A stretch of DNA of 64,000 nucleotides, taken from positions 682,001-746,000 of the forward strand of contig BGZK01000018.1 of assembly GCA_005406025.1 (NCBI GenBank), read 5' to 3'. The stretch comes from Eumeta japonica (taxonomy: Eukaryota; Arthropoda; Insecta; Lepidoptera; Psychidae). Positions 55,947 to 64,000 of the stretch are shown piece after piece (positions within the stretch are counted from its first letter, which is position 1; every line of letters begins with the position of its first letter). The position numbers and the translations under genes are program-made. Below the pieces are notes generated by a model that had not been told where the DNA came from, made no database searches, and saw only the letters and a list, made by a program, of their open reading frames with translations.

Positions 55947-57079
55947 GCGATTTCACCAATGAGCTTTTAATTTAACAAAATTATGCCAGTCAATCTGTCT
56001 GAAAGATGTTGTCAGAATTTAGTGATAACTGTCTTTAGCAACCTTCAATGTCCATTAGGTCAACTTGGAGAGCTTATGGCTCAAGTCCTACAATCTGGTA
56101 TAATAATCTTGCGGGAGAATCCGTTTGAACAATAGGATGTGAGGAGATAAAAATCTGACACACGAGCAAAATCTTGACAAAAAAATTGTTTTAATTTTGT
56201 GATGACACCGTGACAAAAAATATTAATCTACAAAATTGATATAGTTTATAAAGTTATATCTAAGTTATTTATGACTTAGAAAAGAAAGCAGCTAGAGAAA
56301 GTCGCAATTCAAACTAAACGCTTGGTTCGATACACAGGGCACAGCGGCAAAATGCCAAAGACGTGTCAGAGATGCTATTGCAAGCTTAAATTTCTGCGGG
56401 TTTAGCTAAGGTATCTTTTTCCAGATCACTACAAAAATACATTTTGTGAATACAATACATCTTCTACGCACGTAATTGATGTACCAGTATCGTTGTATTG
56501 AGTCTTGATTACCTATTAAATGTTTCAATTACGATCGTAAATCATTGGAGGTCGCACAGTATATTACAAGAACGTAAGTTTATCGGTTTCAAATGGAAAA
56601 TCTTCAATCACTTTCGCCATTGTAGGCCAGAATTGATAAAACGAAAAGAAAGCTTACGAGAGCGCAGATATGTCTTTCTGCCTATTGTTGGTATATAAGT
56701 CTTTTTCAGAAAAAAGTGGAATGATAATAATTGGTGATGGTCTCAAATGTGTACATAATAAATTGCGAAAAGTGACATGAAATTGTACATAAATTAAAAT
56801 ATTTTAGTGAAATTAATTAATAAAAAATCTAGGTAAACGCATGTTGAACTCTAATACAAAATGATATCATAGCTATTTAACACTTTCTTCAATTCAATGT
56901 TTACATGAACTATTTAATTTTGATGTATTACGTATGTACAACATTGTATGTACGCATCGCTCATATAGCGATAAGTAATATTCCAAAATTAATTACACTA
57001 ATGCTTACTTACTTACTATAAATAAAATGACATTAACGACAATGGAATTCGTATGAGAAGTTTTAGAACGTTAGTTGCT
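55947..57079. other. AT-rich spacer, no gene seen
   Basis: No supported gene. A possible SINE body may extend from the tRNA-like sequence to about 56100. The 66-codon frame at 56498 has no domain. Confidence 0.45.
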
Positions 57080-58820
57080 TATGATTTCAAGCTTGTCGAT
57101 CTCTTCAATGGTACAGTATTCGTCAAAAAATATTTATGGTAAGGAAACACCTCATGTGTGTACCGTAAGGCGTTGGTAAGCTGATTTAACTGCAGACATG
57201 TATCTGTTCGTAACGCGATTCAAGGAGGCCGGCCATTAACTGCGATTTAGCTAAGAAAAATGAGGTTACCGTCAGGCAGCAAATCGATAAAAAAAGAAAC
57301 GACCAGATTAGAGGTCACATGGGATTGCCTTAAGCAAAATCTATAAAATTGTACATCATTTAAGAATAAAGAAAAATTGTTGTCGCTGGATTTATTACGT
57401 TTTCATCTAAGAACACGAACAAGCTCGTGTCTGTTGATCCGAAAAATAAATATGAAAAACGGTTGACCCCGCAGGCCATCCCTAGAATTTTCCGCTATGA
57501 TATTTATCGATGTCTCATTGAGCACTTTGAGTTCAAAAATATAGTTGCCTCAAAAGCTCAAAGACTTATCTTTAAGCTTTGTGAGCTCGAAAATTCGAAA
57601 AACGGTCGACCTTATATTTCATTTCTAAAAGTTATTTCTTATTTCGAGCTCAGAGCCTTCATTTATACACCTAGCAGTAAATTATTGAGTTTGAATTTAA
57701 AGCATCGGTTTTTGTGCTTTTCCAAGTTTTCCGAGTTCAAAAATATAACTTTAACACGTTTTTAGCTCTTCGAGTTCAAACATCTACGTTTATTCAAATT
57801 AAACATCATATTTTAATTTTTAAACGACATCTATCGAATGCGTTGTTCCATTTTAATCAGCTCTGCGGAATTTAACGCAGTTTTTAAGCTACGAAAGTTG
57901 ACCAACACCAAAAATCAGTCCATCAAGATCCGCTTTAGAAGTTATTTTGAATACTTATTTAATGCGAAATTTTCGTTAATCTATCAAATAAATCGACTGA
58001 TTTTAATACAGTTTACAACGGTCTACGTTGTCTAAGCAAGAGAGCTATAGTTAGATGTTGGAACTTCTCGGTAGAGTAGTTTAGGAAATATATAAAAAAA
58101 ACATATTGTATTTTGATATATATTTTTTTTTAATTTTTTCAACATATACGCACAGACGTACACACATTTATGTATAGCAGATACGCTATACAGATCGTTA
58201 TTTTTTTAATATATCAACAACGACAGTGATGTCTGTAAGTCTTTCCGTCGAAAAATGATCGAAGCAGATTCTTAGGACCCCAAAACGTTAAAATTTGGTG
58301 TAACCTCGATTTTTAAAAATAGGAGTAAAAACAACTTTCCAATCCTGTGATATTTTTTTAAAGTTTTGTAGTGGAAATTGAAAAATATGTAAGGAAAAAT
58401 AACAAAATTTAAGCTCCGATTTGTACGGTCCCTCTTGAAGAAAGAAAGTCTGCTGTTAAAAGTTAATGCTGAGTGGTACATTACTTACATTGTTTGGATA
58501 GTGATCTCGAAAAAGCTCAAGAGAGACAATCGAGAAATCGCATCTACTTGCATCGTGATAATGCTCTCCGGCGCAATGAGAACAAGGCAGATTCATTTTT
58601 GGCTTTTAAAAAAGGTTGTCTGGCACACAGTCCGAACCTCACAGCACGTGATTTCTTAACATTTCCAAAAACCAAAAGTTATTGGAAGGTTTGCATAGAT
58701 GTACGATTTGATATTTATGGAGCCACAAAGAACTATAGCTTTTTTTTTGTTCTAAAAAATTGTTCATGCTAATGGAAAAGCATATAAAACGTAAAGGAGA
58801 ATATTTTGGATACAAATAAA
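57080..58820 (+). pseudogene. Mariner transposase relic 4, split by ~950 bp repeat
   Basis: N-terminal half at about 57130-57452. With frameshifts it gives GKETPHVCTVRRW, VTVRQQIDKKRN, then the HKILHEQL-type region in decayed form and VDPKNKYEK. These match the mariner helix-turn-helix DNA-binding domain up to about the VDWCKEMLKKY block. The sequence then passes at 57453 into the dispersed ~920 bp repeat. Past it, from about 58430, VPLEERK, VNAEWYITY, LHRDNA (second catalytic Asp in HRDNA) and TARDFLTFPKTKS resume the C-terminal half. It ends at GEYFGYK and a stop near 58820, like the family's GEYFEKQ end. The block with the first catalytic Asp is missing at the junction. Multiple frameshifts; dead. 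Confidence 0.75.
57453..58400 (+). repeat. Dispersed ~920 bp repeat, plus copy (inside mariner)
   Basis: Inverted counterpart of 13.44-14.36 kb. It starts AAAACGGTTGACCCCGCAGG, contains ACACCTAGCAGTAAATTATT, CTCTTCGAGTTCAAAC, GACATCTATCGAATGCG, GAAGTTATTTTGAATA and ATACAGTTTACAACG, and ends around CCCAAAACGTTAAAATTTGG and ATTTTTAAAAATAGGAG. It separates the two coding parts of mariner relic 4. The 112-codon plus frame at 57427-57765 is a mariner/repeat chimera. Confidence 0.75.
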
Positions 58821-60076
58821 TGTGTTAAATTTACTTATAAGCTATGAGTTGTGAAATATATTCAGTGTGCCCTACGTAAGATTGACAGTCGAATGTGTAT
58901 ATAACTCAGAAATAAAATTCTCTATGAATTCTATTTGTGGTTAACTTTAGGTTCTTTTCGTTACTTATGCTAAGTAAGTCAATTTTACATAGTAATAAGA
59001 ATTTTCAGTTAACATTTTGTATATTAATATTTTGTATACATTAAAGTCATTCATTTGCGACGCAATTTTTTTTTTCAAATGTTTATTATTCAGCTACCTC
59101 TCAAGATATCGACATTTCATTATGTGTCGAAACTTTCATCCTTTTCAAAGTTAAAACTAATTTCGAGACAGTCGTGACAATAAATAGAGGGAAGATGAAT
59201 AAAAAAAGCCGTATTCAATTCGTTCAGTTATAATTAAACTTGAAGGTGCCCTTCTAAAAGAAACGGCGACTAGGGCTCAAATGAAAATTGTTGCCGAACG
59301 AGTTTAAGCTTGCCGCTATAAACTATTCAATGCTTTTTTATAAACTTATGCAAGATAGGTAGGATGTTACGTAATATTTCTACGAGTCGGTAGCGCTGGC
59401 CAAAAAGGTTGCGATTACAGACGAAAGTTACGACATTTGTCAGAGACCCAATGGAGTGTTGCAGAAAATTTTTAGTGTAAAGCGTTTTGACTCAATATAA
59501 AGGATTTGAAAGAATATATGCAGTATGAACTGCGCGAGGTATTCGAATGTAGTGCATTTCGAATTTGGCGTGAATACCGTAAGAGTTACCGGTTAATCTG
59601 ATTTAGTAAACAAGAACATCATGGGTTATTTTATAATGATAATTTTATAAATAAAACATTTATATAATCTATGCAATTAATGAAATCGAGCCGTGTCTGT
59701 ACATTGAATATTTTTTTCAAAACAAACAATTTATATACGTTGTACTTATAACAGTAAGGCCTAAACCATGGTTTTTAGAATTGTTGTCTGTTTGTCTGTG
59801 CGTTTGTGCTAGATGATCTCAAAAATGGCTTAATTTATTTGAATGCGGTTTTCACTAATGTATTGTGGTAAGCCTTCCGTAATATTTCGTATTGATTTCA
59901 TTCCAATCGGTTAATAATAAACAAAAAAGTTTCAATCCATACAGAAATCTACACATTAACCTCTAGAATTATCTACGGTGTTTAGTAGTTTAATGGCATA
60001 TTAATTATATGAAATAATTTATGAAGACGATTTTATACCTATGTTCGTAAATATATTTATTTAGTAACTGAGATTA
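58821..60076. other. AT-rich spacer with retroelement-like run
   Basis: No gene seen. 59755-59900 (GTCTGTTTGTCTGTGCG, CAAAAATGGCTTAATTTATT, GCGGTTTTCACTAATG) resembles the retroelement tail at 51.5 kb. Confidence 0.45.
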
Positions 60077-60850
60077 TCATAATAATAATATAAGCTCATG
60101 CTTATTTCCCAAAAAAAGTAGGCAAAGATAATAAATTTCAACATGATGCTGTTTTTGCATATCTCTCTCGTTTCACTGACATCCATCAACCTTTTCATGC
60201 AAGCACGTCAGTTTCGAGTGCTTAAAATTTGGCCCTTTTTTAATGTCATCGATATTGCCTGCTTAGGATTTTCTAGGGCAACCCTTGTCGACCTTCAAAT
60301 TAACCCAATTTGCTCTATAGATTTGTTCGGTCAGTCTACTTTCATTCATATTTTCCAGATGGTCAAACTACCGCCATATACCTGTTTCTACACTAGTCAC
60401 TACATCTAACTTCTAATCACACAGCTCTCTAACGTCACTGTCCCTACATCTATTTTTCCGAGACACTTCACATATATTATTCAGCGATTGTACTTTCACC
60501 GCATTGATCCTATTTTAATTTTTCTTCTGCTATACTTAACTTTCATTACCATACATAAGTATAGAAATAAGGACCCCATTATGGACAAACGAGCTTGTCG
60601 TAAAACGCTTTTGCTATTTATAATAGCGAACAAGGCCCCATTCACTTTATTTCCCGCAGTTACTCTCCTTTCGATATCTCTATTATGTTTACCATCACTT
60701 GTAAACAGACTACCCAAGTATACAAACTTTTTCACTTGTTCGACTGTCTCGCCTTCTATAAATATATCGCGTTCAGTCGTGATTTCGCCTCTTTCAAACA
60801 CCACCTTACGTTTCTGCACAAGTACAATGTTGGAATTGTAATAAAAAAGC
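60077..60850 (-). pseudogene. LINE reverse-transcriptase C-terminus, 5'-truncated
   Basis: Read from the minus strand, a 118-codon frame begins inside the reverse transcriptase of a non-LTR retrotransposon: KVVFERGEITTERDIFIEG, FVYLGSLFTSDGKHNRDIE and NKVNGALFAIINSKSVLRQA. After that, in broken frames, come CRDSDVREL, MNESRLTEQIYRAN and a remnant of the K-RRACMKRLMDVSEAREIC-type tail. The order matches LINE ORF2 C-termini common in Lepidoptera (RTE-like by my recollection). The sequence before the KVVFERGE block is absent, as in a typical 5' truncation during target-primed reverse transcription. At the 3' end, past GAAATAAGCATGAGC, a short (TAA)n run (60077-60092, plus strand) looks like the element's tail. 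Plus-strand frames over the same bases are shadows. Confidence 0.8.
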
Positions 60851-61849
60851 ATAGTAAAAGAGCGTATGTCTCTCTAAAAAGGCCACAACGCGTTAGTGTT
60901 GCTATAACGATCATGTATAATAGGGTAACTCACGCATTCGTTTGCCCTCTTTGCAATAACCGATTATTATATGATAATATCTTGTTACAAAAGTCTCTAT
61001 CGCTGTCACTCTCATTTACTAAAAATAAAAAAAACAAGATGCAATTTGCGAAGTGAAATATGACAGATAAAAAAAAAAGCATTCACTCTTTTTTATACAT
61101 CGTCCAGTCTGACGAAATCAAAACAGCGGAGTCAAACACAATGCAATCAAACTGGAAAAATATTTATATGCATATTCAAAAAGCGCAGCTCTGGCGACTC
61201 CATTAATATTCAAGCTGTAGTTTGTTGAATTACAGTGAGCTGTCATGTAACAATGCCCTAAATTGACAAGCCAAAGGCCGCAAACAATGCCTCAAATCAC
61301 GAATTCGATTAAACATTTGTACTTTACGGTACAACTTTGTATTTTATTTGTGTTAAAACTGGCACATGTGTATTGGTTAAGTATAATTATGGTCGAATAT
61401 TCTATGACGTACAATGTCATAGACACACAAACTTATGTAATATATATACAACAAGACGGATGGGGGCGGTTTGAATTTATTTAATACAAGTATTCAGAGT
61501 GAATATTCAATTGTCGGCGAGTTAATTTAAATGTAAAATAATCGAAACAGCCAGCCAATTAGTATCAAAAAATAAATTAAAAATAATTGGTAATTGTATT
61601 TCAGTTGTGATATGCCATATTGAAATGTTAATATAATAAAATGCTTATTAATATCTCCAAATAAAAAAAAAACACTCTATAAAAAAAATGGTACTATAAT
61701 AAATTATAAATTGCGTCTCATATAATTTTTGAAGATGTCTCTATAATAGTATCGTATTTGCAATTATTTAAGCAAATTGCATATTAGCTTACTTTACAAA
61801 AATATGTAAGCCGCATCACATCAAAAGTCAACAATACGAAGTCAAAAAG
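60851..61849. other. AT-rich spacer, no gene seen
   Basis: No supported gene. Overlapping plus frames at 60685-61056 are partly LINE shadow. Confidence 0.45.
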
Positions 61850-62945
61850 AAACCGGCCAAGAGCACGTCGGACTATGCTCACTGTAGAATTCCGTAGCCA
61901 TTACTACAAAGAAATGCAATACATATGACAAAAACTGTTATCACACTTTTTTTCGTGTTTCCCGCACAGAGTAGGTTTAAACAATTTAGTCGCCTATAGT
62001 TACAGAAACAAGTAGGTATGTCGATTATTATGTTTAAACTAACAATGCTCACTTAGTCGTGATGGTTTTACTTTTAAATCCGTTATATATATTAACATCC
62101 AGTTTTATGAAATTTTTCAAGCTAGGGAAGGGGGGACACTCACCTCTTACAAAAAACTATCAGCTTAAAGTTGAATATTTCGCAAACGCATAGCTGCATA
62201 GAAAAACAGTCTACAATACTACAATATTTTTTAAGGACCTATCCAACAATACCCATACTCAGGGAAAGGAATAGACGAGAAAAAAAGTGGTGAAAAAATT
62301 ACTATTTTATTGTATTTACCTAAATACATAATTATGTATTAAATTTTAAACGCTCACCACAATTTTAAAATGCAAAAATATGATATGAAAAAGTGCACCA
62401 GTAAAAAGCGTATGTTCATGGCACTTACGCCCTTTTGTTGGGAAGCGCAGTTTTTTGGGAAGAACTCAAAAACGGTATATCCGATCACAATGAAAATAAT
62501 TTTTGTTGATGGTATTTATTAAACGTTACCTTCAAAATTTTTTTCATACTTTTTGGATGTATTGTTTAAAATATGAAGGTTATGATAACTTCTTAGGAAT
62601 TATTTTCGAAACTATTCACTTAACCCTTAAAATGGCTAAAAAAAACCTTATTTTTTTTTAATAACTCTCGAAATACTTGCCACACGTTGATGTCTGTTGA
62701 ATAAATTTTGTTTCAGCTTCTGTTACGTGTACAGCGAGCTCTCCATAAAAATATTTATTTTTGTTATTTAACTATCAAACTAAGTAAGGGCCTTTATAAG
62801 ACACCTATACTGCAAATTTCATCAATATACATTTTGTAGTTTTTGAGTAAAATGTCTGTGACATACGGACGGCTAGACGAATGGACATGACGAAATTGTA
62901 TGGGTTCCGTTTTTTCGATTTTGGCTACGGAATTCTAATAATGCC
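61850..62945 (+). mobile_element. ~1.1 kb GGTTCCGT-tailed non-autonomous element
   Basis: Left end ACCGGCCAAGAGCACGTCGG with AATTCCGTAGCCAT; internal AAGGACCTATCCAACAATAC; right end ACATACGGACGGCTAGACGA, ATGACGAAATTGTATGGGTT and TTTGGCTACGGAATTCT. The CGGCCAAG..GTCGGAC start and the GGTTCCGTTTTT..GGCTACGGAACCC end are those of a very common insect repeat (from memory). The left and right ends share AATTCCGTAGCC in inverted form. No open frame, so it moves, or moved, with another element's enzymes. Two end fragments lie at 29.97 and 32.89 kb. Confidence 0.65.
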
Positions 62946-64000
62946 TTTGTCTTGCCCCTGCTAAAAATGTTTTGAAATAAAATTTTGGAAAAGATTTATT
63001 TACAAAAGTTATTCACACTTGTTTTAATGTGTACTTTTTAATTTAATTAATTTTTCTTACGTTTTAATATAAAAATTCAAGTATCTACGTTGCCTCCCTA
63101 CGCATTTTATACTAAACGCGTGTAGTTTTCTTCTGTTGTTGATTTACAGATGTTTAAATTTTTAAGACGAGTTAAGTTTCCGATACATATGGTATTAAAC
63201 GTAATTATGATGGTTATCAATCATTCAATTTACAATCACCAGCAATGAGTTTCAAAGTCCGCAATATAGTACATACACATAAAATGTCTATAATATACAG
63301 CAGAAGTAATATCAGTATTCAGTACATGTATAGAAATATCAAAATCAATTTATGAAGTTTTGGATAATCAAAATTTTATTATGTAATTTATTTTATTAAA
63401 TTAATGTAAATAAATATGAACACGCTTTCAGTATTATAATACATGCGTATATTTACACCTTTACCTATTGTATGTATTCTAAGACGTTCATCATAAACTC
63501 CAGTCGTGCATCAGAGCTGACGTGCGCTATTTTTTTATTTTAAACAGTAATAATTGTTTAAAAAAATAAGCGTTAGCGGTGAAAACGTATTCGTATCTTT
63601 ACTATTTTATTCTCTAAAATAAGGTAGCTTTATAAATTATTTCATTGAATTGATGCATAGATCGAGGCCAATAGCGGAACAGACATCGGGAACTCGATTT
63701 TTTTTCTGCCGCGACAAGAGCCGTATGCAAAAAAGCTAATGCTGCATAGGCAGTGATCCTTCTGATAGTCACAATGACGGCGTGGGGACATTGTTACGGT
63801 CGCGTCACACGTCAATTATACGCATGACGTTCGGTTACCATCAGGGCAGCTGATTGACTAGTTAGACATTGTGCTTTGCGTGTGCAGCTCTCGGGATGCA
63901 TAGTTAGTTGTCACACGTGGGTATGATCGTGAGATCAGATGATGTTTGTACATTTTGTCACGTAAGATTTAAATTAAATTAAATATACGCATGTTTTTTA
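62946..64000. other. Spacer, GC rise at the end, no gene seen
   Basis: AT-rich to about 63650. From 63660 to 63940 GC rises (CCGCGACAAGAGCCG, ATGACGGCGTGGGGACATTG, GGTCGCGTCACACGTC) with ACACGT/CACGTG-like words. It may be a regulatory block or the edge of a gene beyond the window. Confidence 0.4.

Noticed and set aside
57427..57765. 112-codon plus frame as a novel gene
   Set aside because: It begins in mariner coding sequence and runs into the dispersed repeat, so it is chimeric by insertion.
60488..60841. 117-codon plus frame
   Set aside because: Shadow of the minus-strand LINE reverse transcriptase, whose motifs are clear.
1..64000. Known Lepidoptera miRNAs (let-7, miR-100, miR-125, miR-10, miR-993, iab-4, miR-193, bantam)
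   Set aside because: I looked for their mature sequences on both strands by eye and found none, so the two hairpins are not assigned to them.

Overview
The window looks like insect nuclear DNA, most probably from a moth or butterfly. It is strongly AT-rich, lacks any long open reading frame, and is filled with decayed mariner, PIF/Harbinger and LINE copies. It also holds short repeats that I recognise as typical of Lepidoptera, for example the element with a CCGCCCATGGAC core and the element ending in a GGTTCCGTTTTT-type tail followed by GGCTACGGAA. The species cannot be fixed from the sequence. No intact host protein-coding gene, rRNA, functional tRNA or CRISPR array is visible. It reads as a gene desert, either a large intron or an intergenic region, whose only protein-like stretches are transposon relics and one short unidentified pseudogene-like ORF pair.

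Layout. 1-12.7 kb: AT-rich spacer with four copies of a cryptic GATCGG-type repeat, a 61-nt hairpin (4.76 kb) and an (AT)n tract (10.3 kb). 12.8-18.1 kb: a CpG-rich block, the minus copy of a ~920 bp dispersed repeat (13.44-14.36 kb), then two GC-rich islands around a 67-nt microRNA-like hairpin (17.52 kb). 18.9-28.5 kb: a candidate 74-nt exon, two related mariner relics (22.9-23.7 and 26.0-26.6 kb, the first split by another repeat), a promoter-like GC island with CCAAT boxes (23.8-24.1 kb), a perfect 19-bp palindrome (25.34 kb) and a GC-rich block near 28.1-28.5 kb. 30-36 kb: two short similar glycine-coding stretches, a third mariner relic (34.2-34.7 kb) and two GC blocks. 38-46 kb: two copies of the CCGCCCATGGAC repeat flanking a GC-rich island (40.2 kb), an internally deleted PIF/Harbinger nuclease (40.6-41.1 kb, minus), an unidentified frameshifted ORF pair (41.6-41.9 kb, minus) and a GGGGCC-ended MITE (42.75-43.02 kb). 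46.8-53 kb: more cryptic repeat, nested repeats (47.5-48.8 kb), a 229-bp inverted-repeat element (49.3-49.5 kb), an 82-nt AT palindrome and a 38-bp-unit minisatellite of about 14 copies (52.35-52.91 kb). 54-64 kb: a palindrome, a tRNA-like SINE head (55.87 kb), a fourth mariner split by the plus copy of the ~920 bp repeat (57.1-58.8 kb), a 5'-truncated LINE reverse-transcriptase fragment (60.08-60.85 kb, minus) and a ~1.1 kb non-autonomous repeat (61.85-62.95 kb).

The window shows no genes acting together. The main items of biological interest are possible regulatory or RNA elements: the 17.5 kb hairpin between GC islands, the 4.8 kb hairpin, the GC/CCAAT blocks and the candidate exon. There is also a dense, nested record of transposition. 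All family assignments are from pattern recognition; no database search was possible.
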